From: Clostridium gelidum
GTDB taxonomy: Bacteria; Bacillota; Clostridia; Clostridiales; Clostridiaceae
DNA length: 64,000 nt
Direction: 5' to 3'
Assembly (NCBI RefSeq): GCF_019977655.1
Contig: NZ_AP024849.1
Span: 2,079,001 to 2,143,000, forward strand
A program made the translations under genes and the position numbers. This document shows, in pieces, positions 17,114 through 24,895 of this stretch (position 1 is its first letter; each line of letters starts with the position of its first letter). Under the pieces are notes generated by a model. That model ran no database searches. It was not told the DNA's origin and saw nothing but the letters and a program-made list of their open reading frames with translations.

Positions 17114-17806
17114 ATGAATAATAATATTCTTGTAGTAGATGATGAAAAAGAAATAAGAGATTTGTTAGAAATAAATTTAAAAAATGAAGGATACAGTGTC
17201 TTTAAGGCAAGTTGTGGCATGGAAGCTTTAGATATATTGCATAAGGAAGAAATTCATTTAATAGTTTTGGATATAATGATGCCAGATATTGATGGGCTAG
17301 AGGTTTGCAGAAAAGTAAGAGAAAATTATAACATACCAATTCTGATGTTAAGTGCAAAAGCAGAAGATATGGATAAGATTCAAGGGATTATGACTGGTGC
17401 AGATGACTATGTATGCAAGCCTTTTAATCAATTAGAACTTACAGTTAGAATAAGAGCATTACTTAGAAGAACATATTTTTTAAATATTAAAATGCAAACT
17501 TCAGAAAATCAAATAAGAATTGAGTCTATGGTTATAGATAAAAGTAAGCATATGGTAACAGTGGAGGATAATCAAGTAGATTTAACCGCAAGAGAATTTG
17601 AGATATTATACTTATTGGCTACAAATAGAGGAAGAGTTTTTAGTGCAGAAGAAATTTTTGAAAGAGTATGGAAAGAGAAGTATTTTCAAGCCAATAATAC
17701 TGTCATGGTTCATATGAGTAGACTTAGGGATAAAATAGAACAATATATGGAAGGAAATAAGATAATTCATACTTTATGGGGGGTTGGCTATAAGATTGAA
17801 AAATAA
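17114..17806 (+). CDS. OmpR/VanR-type response regulator
   Basis: Encodes 230 residues. The receiver domain holds the acidic pair DD at 9-10, the phospho-acceptor Asp53 (VLDIMMPDIDG) and Lys102 (CKPFNQLE). The C-terminal winged helix spans about 130-230 (LTAREFEILYLLATNRGRVFS, and GVGYKIEK at the end). TTGGAGGAA precedes the ATG. The kinase gene overlaps its end. It likely controls the neighbouring vanY/vanZ genes, a cell-envelope response role inferred from context. Confidence 0.9.
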   Translation: MNNNILVVDDEKEIRDLLEINLKNEGYSVFKASCGMEALDILHKEEIHLIVLDIMMPDIDGLEVCRKVRENYNIPILMLSAKAEDMDKIQGIMTGADDYVCKPFNQLELTVRIRALLRRTYFLNIKMQTSENQIRIESMVIDKSKHMVTVEDNQVDLTAREFEILYLLATNRGRVFSAEEIFERVWKEKYFQANNTVMVHMSRLRDKIEQYMEGNKIIHTLWGVGYKIEK

Positions 17807-18899
17807 AAGATTCTATAAATACTGGTTATCATCCTTAGCAGATGTATTAGGTGTAGCATTATTAACTTATGTAATTTTGGATATAGGTAGTAATATATTA
17901 ATTTATTTATATTTAAACACCAAAATTCAGCTTGTTAATTATATTTTTAAGTTTTGGAGAATTATTAACGATAATATTTTTGGAAAGCATACTTATATAA
18001 TCATTGGAATAGCATTATTTGCGGGGATATACCTGCTTATAACATATAGAAAATCTAAAAGCCTTGCAGCTATTATAGATGAAACTGAAATAATGGCGAG
18101 TGGCGACTTGGATAGACTAATAGAAGTTAAATCAAAAGGTGATATTAAAAATTTAGTGGAAAATATAAATAACATCTCAAAGCAGCTTAAAGAGATAACA
18201 GTAGAGGAAAGAAAAGCTCAAAAAACTAAAAGTGATTTGATAACAAATGTTTCTCATGATTTAAGAACTCCACTAACTTCTATAATAGGTTATTTAGAAA
18301 TTATAGATAATGATAAGTATGAAGATGAAGTAAGGCTTAGATATTATGCGAGTATAGCCTTTGAAAAAGCAAAAGGATTAAATGTACTTATTAACGATTT
18401 ATTTGAACTTACTAAAATGCAAAATAATACTATTAATTTATATAAAGCTGATATTGATTTAGTAGAATTACTAGGTCAAGTAGTTGCAGGTTTTGAATAT
18501 CAATTTAAGCATGCAGATATGCAATATAGAATTAATTTTTCAGAGGAGAAGTTAATAGTAAATGCAGATGCAGGAAAGTTAGTTCGCGCATTTGAAAATT
18601 TACTATCTAATGCAATTAAGTATGGAAAAGATGGTTTTTACGTTGATGTAACAACAAAGTTTGAAGAAAATATGGCAGTAGTTCAAGTTATAAATTATGG
18701 GCAGTCAATCCCATCAATAGATTTACCACAAATTTTTGACAGATTCTATAGGGTAGAAAAATCAAGAAGTAGCGATATAGGTGGGTCTGGACTGGGGCTA
18801 GCTATTACAAAGAATATTATAGAGCTACACCAGGGAATAATATCAGCCTATAGTGACAATGATAGAACTATATTTGAGGTTAGACTGCCAGTTAAATAA
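17796..18899 (+). CDS. Sensor histidine kinase, VanS-like
   Basis: Encodes about 367 residues if started at TTG 17796 (MKNKRFYKYW), with the GGGGGG run as ribosome binding site; a TTG at 17784 is too close to it. Two membrane segments (near 17-45 and 68-85) are followed by HAMP, then the phospho-acceptor His154 (NVSHDLRTPLTSI), the N box NLLSNAIKYG and G boxes FDRFYRVEKS and GGSGLGLAI. It overlaps the regulator gene by 11 bases, indicating translational coupling. The stimulus is presumably cell-wall related. Confidence 0.88.
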   Translation: MKNKRFYKYWLSSLADVLGVALLTYVILDIGSNILIYLYLNTKIQLVNYIFKFWRIINDNIFGKHTYIIIGIALFAGIYLLITYRKSKSLAAIIDETEIMASGDLDRLIEVKSKGDIKNLVENINNISKQLKEITVEERKAQKTKSDLITNVSHDLRTPLTSIIGYLEIIDNDKYEDEVRLRYYASIAFEKAKGLNVLINDLFELTKMQNNTINLYKADIDLVELLGQVVAGFEYQFKHADMQYRINFSEEKLIVNADAGKLVRAFENLLSNAIKYGKDGFYVDVTTKFEENMAVVQVINYGQSIPSIDLPQIFDRFYRVEKSRSSDIGGSGLGLAITKNIIELHQGIISAYSDNDRTIFEVRLPVK

Positions 18900-18979
18900 G
18901 CATAAACTTGGAAATGTTAAAGAATATAATAATTTAATTATGAAATTATGCAATTGTGGAATTATAAAATAACTCTTGC

Positions 18980-19146
18980 TTAGGCACAATCAAAAAAATA
19001 ACAAGTCCATCTGCCAGCCTATTTTCCATCATCCTGCGTCAGTAAAATGCCATAATAGGCTCGCTATGATGGCACTTTACTTCCTTGCCTGATGAAAAAT
19101 ATTCATGGCATTTTTTGGACTTGTTATTTATTTTCATGTGCCTTAT
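18980..19146 (-). repeat. Structured repeat with long terminal inverted repeats (copy 2)
   Basis: A 167-bp copy of the element at 16922. The outer ends are TTAGGCACA and TGTGCCTTA, and the inner arms AATAACAAGTCCA / TGGACTTGTTATT are perfect. The central stem is AGTAAAATGCCAT with ATGGCACTTTACT: twelve pairs and one A.C that is G.U on the minus strand. The stem sequence differs from copy 1 at most positions yet still pairs, while the loop (AATAGGCTCGCTATG) and both flanks are nearly identical. On the minus strand the last arm is followed by a T-run, like a terminator. Confidence 0.72.
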
Positions 19147-19179
19147 ACCTAAAAAGGTATTATATTTAGGAGGAACAAT

Positions 19180-19716
19180 ATGAAAGATAATAATAAAACA
19201 AAGAAGTTAACTAATGTATTATTTATGATTTATTTGATTGCATTATTTTGGATTATAATATTTAAATTCAATGTACGATTACCTTCTTTGAGAAATATGA
19301 GAAATATAAACTTAATTCCGTTTAGTGAACCTTTAATGTTAAATGGTAAAATTGCTTTTGGTGAAATGATTATGAATGTAGTAATTTTTGTACCGCTTGG
19401 TATATATGCAGGGATTTTATTTAAAAGATGGAGTACTTTAAAAAAACTTTTCTTATTTTTCTTAATTAGTTTAATATGTGAAGTATTACAATATATTTTG
19501 AATATTGGGGCTTCTGATATTACGGATATAATTAATAATACTTTAGGTGGATTAATTGGATTAATTATATATAAAGGAATTGGAAAAGCATTTAAAAATA
19601 GTGTTAAGTCACAAAAATTTATAAACATAATTGCATTAACAGGAACTATCTTAATGATTTCAATTCTTTTTTTACTAAAAATCAACAAACTATGGATATT
19701 TAGAATGGAATCTTAA
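19180..19716 (+). CDS. VanZ-family membrane protein
   Basis: Encodes 178 residues with four or five hydrophobic helices. It carries the VanZ-like region NINLIPFSE...GEMIMNVVIFVPLGIYAGILF and EVLQYILNIGASDITDIINNTLGGLIG. VanZ proteins raise tolerance to teicoplanin or other surface-acting agents by an unclear mechanism. AGGAGG precedes the ATG. With vanY and the VanR/VanS-like pair it makes a partial van-like set lacking vanHAX, so true glycopeptide resistance by D-Ala-D-Lac is not encoded here. Confidence 0.85.
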   Translation: MKDNNKTKKLTNVLFMIYLIALFWIIIFKFNVRLPSLRNMRNINLIPFSEPLMLNGKIAFGEMIMNVVIFVPLGIYAGILFKRWSTLKKLFLFFLISLICEVLQYILNIGASDITDIINNTLGGLIGLIIYKGIGKAFKNSVKSQKFINIIALTGTILMISILFLLKINKLWIFRMES

Positions 19717-19761
19717 CATACCACTAGTGAACTATAAATAAAAGTTTATATGGAAAAAATA

Positions 19762-19805
19762 AGAAGTGAAGTTCTTTCTCAAGGAACTTCACTTCTCATA
19801 TTTTA
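19762..19805 (+). terminator. Strong terminator after vanZ
   Basis: AGAAGTGAAGTTC pairs perfectly with GAACTTCACTTCT around a nine-base loop; a T-rich stretch follows. Confidence 0.85.
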
Positions 19806-19989
19806 CAAACTCTACCATGAGTAACGGCAAACTATACTAGAACCACTATATATCGAGATTATAAATAGTAGAAGTATGTGCATATATGTTTAACATATTA
19901 TTAGTGAGTAGAGTTCTATAATACAAGGAAATGAATGTTATTCTAAATATTTTAGATATATTGTATTATTCAATATAACATAAAGATTA

Positions 19990-20040
19990 AAATGTGTATT
20001 TGATGTAGCTAAAAACTATATCGAATACACATTTTTTTGT
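19990..20040 (+). terminator. Terminator-like hairpin before the MetE-like remnant
   Basis: AAATGTGTATT...AATACACATTT forms the stem and TTTTTTT follows. The region 19806-19989 shows no gene. Confidence 0.7.
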
Positions 20041-20051
20041 ATTTTTCAAGG

Positions 20052-20678
20052 TAAAGAAAGTAGTTGGACTTCAGGTTATAACAGACGGAGAATTTAGAAA
20101 AAACGAAATCAATTTACCCAAATGAGGAAGAGTTGATTCAAGATATTGCGAAAGGCTACAAAAAAGTAATACAAGATTTATATGCAGCAGGTTGTACAAA
20201 TATCCAATTTGACGATTGTACATGGGGAGTGTGTGTTGATCCAAATGCTTGTTTTATCATTGGAACTGATGAAGAAGGTTTACAGCAAATTATTGAAAAA
20301 CTAATCCGAATTAATAATCTTGCCACTTTAGACAAGCCCGATGATCTAATAATTAATACACATATCTGCCGTGGGAATTTTCATTCTACATGGGCTTGCC
20401 AAGGAAGTTATGACCGTGTAGCAAAAGACCTTTTTGCTAGTAAAAATGTAAATGCATTTTATTTAGAATTTGATGATGAACGTTCTGGAGATTTTAAACC
20501 ACTTCAATATGTAAGTAAAGATAAGAAAGTTGTATTAGGTCTAATCACAACAAAATCTTCTGTACTAGAGGATAAAGATTATATAATTGAATGTATCCAT
20601 GAAGCTCAAGAATACATTAACTTAATATGTAACTCAAGTAGACTGAACGCTCCAAAAGATATAAAATATAAATTGTAA
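20052..20678 (+). pseudogene. Cobalamin-independent methionine synthase-like (YxjG/YxjH type) pseudogene
   Basis: Residues VKKVVGLQVITDGEFRKNEIN at 20052-20115 correspond to an early part of MetE-like proteins. After a stop and deletion the frame reopens at 20133 and encodes 181 residues: ELIQDIAKGYKKVIQDLYAAGCTNIQFDDCTWG, then NTHICRGNFHSTWACQGSYD and LEFDDERSGDFKPL. The C-terminal zinc cysteine block (PQCGFAS in relatives) is replaced by NAPKDIKYKL. Both ends and an internal part are missing, so catalysis is unlikely. It ends 28 bases before pepF. Confidence 0.7.
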
Positions 20679-20706
20679 TAAACATAATATGAAAGGAGCG
20701 GTGTTA

Positions 20707-22515
20707 ATGGTAAAAATTCTTAAGGATAGAAAAGATGTAGATCCAGAACTTACTTGGGATTTATCTGCTATTTATGCTACAGACGAAAATTTTCAATCAG
20801 CGGTAAAAGAAATGAAAGAGCTTTCTTTGAAAATAGAAAAATATTATAAAGGTAAATTGAATACTGCAAATAAGATTAATAAATGTTTAGATGAGCTAAG
20901 AAAATTATATCAATTTAGGTATCTTACAAGTTCTTATGTAGAGCTTTCGGTTTCAGTGGATTATGCAAATAATGAAAATCAAGATAAGTATTCTAAAATA
21001 ATGAATATAATATCTGATATTGAAAGTAAATTAAGCTTTATAGAAAGTGAAATAATTCAAGCTACTGATGAAGTTTTAGATAATGCAATAAGTGAATCAA
21101 AAGAAAACAGTAATTATTTAAAAGATAAAAAAAGAGAAAAGATCCATGCGCTTCATCCAGAAGTAGAAAGAGTATTAGCAGCTTTATCTGGGACTTTGGG
21201 AGGACCTTATAAAATTTATGAGCAAGCTAAGCATTCAGATATGGATTTTAAGAGCTTTACTGTAGATGAAAAGGAATATCCTCTTGGTTATGGACTTTTT
21301 GAAAATGAATATGAATATGAAAATGATACAAAAGTTCGAAGGGCTGCTTTTAAAGCATTTTCTGATAAATTAGGAGAATATCAATATACTACAGCAACAG
21401 CTTATCAGCTTCAAGTGCAAAAAGAAAAAAGTATGGCTGGCTTAAGAGGTTTTGACTCAGTTATAGATAGTTTATTATTCCCTCAAAAGGTTGATAGAGA
21501 ACTTTATAATAGACAGATAGACCTTATAACTGAAAAATTGGCACCTCATATGAGAAAGTATGCAAAACTGCTTAAAAAAATACATAAACTTGATGAAATG
21601 ACTTTTGCAGATTTGAAGATTGCAGTTGATCCAGAATATGATCCTAATGTAACTATAGAAGAGTCTAAAAAGTACATTGAAGATGCTCTAGCTATATTGG
21701 GTGATGATTACTTGGAAATGGTAAAAAAAGCTTATGATGATAGATGGATTGATTTTGCGCAAAACAAGGGAAAATCTACAGGAGGATTCTGTGAAAGTCC
21801 TTATGGAAGTCATTCCTTCATATTGTTATCTTGGAGTGAAAAAATGGCAGAGGTATTTACCTTAGCTCATGAACTTGGGCATGCAGGTCACTTTAATCTA
21901 TGTAATAAAAGTCAAAATATATTTGATGTAAATGTATCTGGATATTTTGTAGAAGCACCATCAACAATTAATGAGCTTCTTATGGCAAATTACCTTTTAA
22001 AGAGTAATGAAGATAAAAGGTTTAGAAGATGGGTTTTATCTTCTATGATTGGTCATACTTATTATCATAATTTTGTAACTCATCTTTTAGAAGCAGCTTA
22101 TCAAAGAGAAGTATACAGAATAATTGACGATGGGGGAAGTGTTCAAGCTTCAACTCTTAGTAAAATAAAGAAAGAAGTACTTGAAAAGTTCTGGGGAGAT
22201 GACGTAAAAATAATTGATGGAGCAGAATTAACCTGGATGAGACAGCCTCATTATTATATGGGCCTTTATTCTTATACTTATAGTGCGGGACTTACTATAG
22301 CAACAGAAGTCAGCAAGAGAATATTAGAAGAAGGTAAGCCAGCTATAGAGGATTGGAGAGCAGTACTTACAGCAGGTTCAACCAAAACACCAGTAGAACT
22401 TGCAAAAATGGCTGGAGTAGATATAACTACAGATAAGCCACTTCTTGATACTATTGAGTATATTGGTAATATAATTGATGAAATAGTTAAGCTAACAGAA
22501 GAAATTGAAGATTAA
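20707..22515 (+). CDS. pepF: Oligoendopeptidase F (M3B zinc peptidase)
   Basis: Encodes 602 residues, typical for PepF. It starts at the ATG at 20707 behind AAAGGAG; an earlier in-frame ATG overlaps that site. The zinc motif HELGH is at 388-392, with a downstream Glu in EAPSTINELL. The C-terminal region contains AYQREVYR and YMGLYSYTYSAGL, typical of the family. It is cytoplasmic and cleaves peptides of about 6-20 residues, in peptide recycling or nutrition. It stands alone apart from the upstream MetE-like remnant. Confidence 0.93.
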   Translation: MVKILKDRKDVDPELTWDLSAIYATDENFQSAVKEMKELSLKIEKYYKGKLNTANKINKCLDELRKLYQFRYLTSSYVELSVSVDYANNENQDKYSKIMNIISDIESKLSFIESEIIQATDEVLDNAISESKENSNYLKDKKREKIHALHPEVERVLAALSGTLGGPYKIYEQAKHSDMDFKSFTVDEKEYPLGYGLFENEYEYENDTKVRRAAFKAFSDKLGEYQYTTATAYQLQVQKEKSMAGLRGFDSVIDSLLFPQKVDRELYNRQIDLITEKLAPHMRKYAKLLKKIHKLDEMTFADLKIAVDPEYDPNVTIEESKKYIEDALAILGDDYLEMVKKAYDDRWIDFAQNKGKSTGGFCESPYGSHSFILLSWSEKMAEVFTLAHELGHAGHFNLCNKSQNIFDVNVSGYFVEAPSTINELLMANYLLKSNEDKRFRRWVLSSMIGHTYYHNFVTHLLEAAYQREVYRIIDDGGSVQASTLSKIKKEVLEKFWGDDVKIIDGAELTWMRQPHYYMGLYSYTYSAGLTIATEVSKRILEEGKPAIEDWRAVLTAGSTKTPVELAKMAGVDITTDKPLLDTIEYIGNIIDEIVKLTEEIED

Positions 22516-22595
22516 CTTTATTTAAAGATAATTTTATTAATAAAGAGTTTATTTAGAAAGAATACACCAAAGCAAAGTTAGTAAATCTAAGCCAT

Positions 22596-22640
22596 AAAAC
22601 CCAGTAGAATCTAAAAAAGTGGATTTTGCTGGGTCTTTTA
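22596..22640 (+). terminator. Rho-independent terminator after pepF
   Basis: ACCCAGTAGAATC and GATTTTGCTGGGT form an imperfect stem and TCTTTTATT follows. Downstream at 22677-22730 a frame reads TDEMVKLIEEK, resembling the pepF tail DEIVKLTEEIED, perhaps a duplicated relic. Confidence 0.7.
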
Positions 22641-22732
22641 TTCTAATGAAAATAAAGAAGAAAATAGAATAAATACTGATGAAATGGTTAAATTGATAGA
22701 AGAAAAAGTAATAGTTGAAGTTATTGTATAAG

Positions 22733-22764
22733 GATAGACTTAGTGTAGTCTATCTTATTTTTTT
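22733..22764 (+). terminator. Rho-independent terminator
   Basis: GATAGACT pairs with AGTCTATC around six bases, followed by a run of eight T. It also borders the end of the DUF2922 fragment on the minus strand. Confidence 0.8.
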
Positions 22765-22862
22765 AAACTACAGCAATTTTTGTAACATTCTTTTGAGTAA
22801 AGTTAGCAGCAGATTTTTTCACTAAAGCTCCGCTAGGAGTGAAGAAAATATTCTTGTGCATT
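22763..22862 (-). pseudogene. DUF2922 C-terminal fragment
   Basis: The minus strand reads KNIFFTPSGALVKKSAANFTQKNVTKIAVV and stop, matching the second half of the DUF2922 gene at 53605-53820. The N-terminal half is missing. It is one of three DUF2922 copies in the window. Confidence 0.6.
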
Positions 22863-22914
22863 ATATTTTAAGAAATGCGTGGTGTTTTTTAATTGCTTAA
22901 ATATTTAATTTCTA

Positions 22915-23496
22915 TTAGTTTAGATTAAGTGATTTAAAATCAATTTCTAAATTATCATAAATATTGACTTTAATTTTGTCACTAAAAGTATACATTTTAG
23001 GAGCACCATAACCATCAAGTGTTAAAGTATATACTAGTATGTTTTCCTCCATGGGATTTACAATCCAATATTCACGAACTTTAAATTCCTCATATAAACT
23101 TAATTTTTTTATATAATAATTTCTAGGATTAAAAGGAGATACAACTTCTACAATCATATCAGGTGAACCAGTGCAACCCTTATCAGTTAATTTATTTTTA
23201 TCACATATAACTGATATGTCGGGTTGAATTATATTTTGGCTATATCGTATATCTTCATTATCTTTTTTTAATATTACATCAAAGGGTGCAGGATAAACTT
23301 TGCAAGGACCATCGTTAGATTTAATGTAATTTTTAAGTTCATAAGCAATTTCCATTATTATTTCTTGATGTATTCTACTTGGAGCTGGTGATATTGCTGA
23401 AATCCTCCCATCTATTATTTCTACTGGTTCATCATCAGTAAATTTTAAATAATCAGCATAAGTATAGGTTTTATTATCTATTGGATTTATAGCCAT
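22915..23496 (-). CDS. Uma2-family putative endonuclease (DUF820)
   Basis: Encodes 193 residues from the ATG at 23496, preceded by GAAGGAG. The Uma2 restriction-endonuclease-like fold is visible: YTYADYLKFTDDEPVEIIDGRI at the start, then IIQPDISVICDKN, DMIVEVVSPFNP and EYWIVNP. The Asp and Glu in these blocks match the PD-(D/E)XK-like site. Such genes are abundant in cyanobacteria and some clostridia and their role is unclear. A truncated second copy lies at 24506-24722 with a toxin-antitoxin pair in between. Confidence 0.82.
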   Translation of the reverse strand: MAINPIDNKTYTYADYLKFTDDEPVEIIDGRISAISPAPSRIHQEIIMEIAYELKNYIKSNDGPCKVYPAPFDVILKKDNEDIRYSQNIIQPDISVICDKNKLTDKGCTGSPDMIVEVVSPFNPRNYYIKKLSLYEEFKVREYWIVNPMEENILVYTLTLDGYGAPKMYTFSDKIKVNIYDNLEIDFKSLNLN

Positions 23497-23715
23497 TAAT
23501 ATCACATCTCCTTCTTTTAAATTATTCTATGGTATTTTGGAATAAATATAAATTCTCTATTATTATAAAAATAGTATATCACATCAGGGGATAGACTATA
23601 AATATTTAAAAAAATTAACTTATAAAATTATCAAACATTTCTAAATTAAAATCTGTTTAGATAGTATGCTAATATGATATACTATACTTATAAACACATT
23701 AAAGGGAGTGGTTTA

Positions 23716-23967
23716 ATGAGCCCATTAGCTAAAGAAATAATAGATAAGTTAAATAAAGAAGAAGATATATTGCTTTTAGCAGAAGTATTGGATTTTTATG
23801 AATATATAAAACAAAAAAAATATAAAGATTCACAAAAGAAGTGGTCACAAATAGATGAAGATGAACCAACGGAAGATGAGATTAAACTATATCAAGAATA
23901 TAAAGATATAAAAGAAGAAGCAATTCCTTTAGAAAATATAATAAGAGAGTTAAATTTAAATGAGTAA
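23716..23967 (+). CDS. Antitoxin of a RelBE/ParDE-type pair
   Basis: Encodes 83 residues from the ATG at 23716, preceded by AAGGGAG. It is acidic and helical (SPLAKEIIDKLNKEEDILLLAEVLDFYEYIKQKK), resembling small DUF2281-like antitoxins. The next gene overlaps by 8 bases and encodes a RelE-fold protein, so an antitoxin role is inferred from position, size and charge. The acidic C-terminal half probably wraps the toxin. Confidence 0.72.
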   Translation: MSPLAKEIIDKLNKEEDILLLAEVLDFYEYIKQKKYKDSQKKWSQIDEDEPTEDEIKLYQEYKDIKEEAIPLENIIRELNLNE

Positions 23968-24211
23968 TAATTACAATATAAAATTAACTAAAAAAGCAGA
24001 GAAATTTATTAAAAAACAAGATAAAGATACTCAGAAAAGACTCATTAAAGCAATTGTTGAACTTCCAGAAGGCGATATAAAGAAATTAAAGGGCCTGGAT
24101 GAAATATATAGACTAAGAGTGAGTGACTTTAGGGTTATATTTGAAAAAAATGATAATGAATTAATAGTTGTAGTTATTGATATTGGAAATAGAGGTCAGA
24201 TTTATAAATAG
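23960..24211 (+). CDS. RelE/ParE-family toxin
   Basis: Encodes 83 residues with the RelE fold: YNIKLTKKAEKFIKKQDKDTQKRLIKAI, then LKGLDEIYRLRVSDFRVIFEKNDNEL and VVIDIGNRGQIYK. Basic residues in the middle and the terminal R/Y fit a ribosome-dependent mRNA interferase. It overlaps the antitoxin gene by 8 bases and is followed by a terminator, so the pair is one short operon. Confidence 0.85.
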   Translation: MSNNYNIKLTKKAEKFIKKQDKDTQKRLIKAIVELPEGDIKKLKGLDEIYRLRVSDFRVIFEKNDNELIVVVIDIGNRGQIYK

Positions 24212-24238
24212 TTGTTGTAATTTAAAAACAATGTAAGG

Positions 24239-24272
24239 ATAAGAGTTGATAATATAAACTCTTATTTTTTTG
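24239..24272 (+). terminator. Terminator after the toxin gene
   Basis: AAGAGTT and AACTCTT flank a nine-base loop, followed by a T-run. The following words TTGTGCTAAAAT echo the promoter-like string after the terminator at 5211. Confidence 0.75.
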
Positions 24273-24505
24273 TGCTAAAATATAGTCAGAATGTATTTCA
24301 GAATATGCACATTTAAAAATCCTAAGCATTTATTCTTTTTCCCAAAATGCGGGCTGAGAGGTATCAACACAAAATCAATGATGATTTTAATTAAAGAAAT
24401 ACTTTAAAATATATAAGAGAAAATAATAATGACTGAAAATAAACATCATTTCAGTAACAACTATATAATTAATATATATAGAAATATTTGAGCTTAAGTC
24501 TGCTC

Positions 24506-24722
24506 AGGATTTTGAAGGTGAAATAGAATTAAAGTCTATTTCAAGATTATCATAGATATTTACTTTAACTATATCAGTAGATGTGCAAGTTATAGGAGCA
24601 TCATATCCATTTTCAATTAATACGTAAACTAACACATTTTTTTTAATAGGGTTTACAAGCCAATATTCATTAACTTTAAAATTTTCATATAGATTTAATT
24701 TTATTACATAATCGTTGCTTAT
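24506..24722 (-). pseudogene. Truncated Uma2-family copy
   Basis: The minus strand encodes LNLYENFKVNEYWLVNPIKKNVLVYVLIENGYDAP and IVKVNIYDNLEIDF, the C-terminal third of a Uma2 protein. It matches the intact gene at 22915 in order and spacing. The active-site half is missing. It is a relic of a tandem duplication around the toxin-antitoxin genes. Confidence 0.75.
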
Positions 24723-24895
24723 AGTATTAATCTATTGGGCTATTCATACTTATGTGGTATAATTTTGAATAAGTTCTAAAAGTTTAGTCTATGAATGTAA
24801 AAAGTAAAATAGTAAGTTAAATATGCAAGGTATGTAAAGTTTTTTTGGGATACTTACTAATTATTTTTTATGTCCTTTATATGGGGAGGAAGTAT

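Noticed and set aside
19230..19688. Long open frame opposite vanZ
   Set aside because: It is antisense to a clear membrane protein gene and has no ribosome binding site; a shadow frame.
24340..24375. GCTGAGAGGTATC resembles part of a TPP riboswitch core
   Set aside because: The second conserved part (ACCUGAU...GGAUAAUGCC) is missing, no thiamine gene follows, and a similar string (GCATGAGAGGGTA) at 48638 has no riboswitch context.
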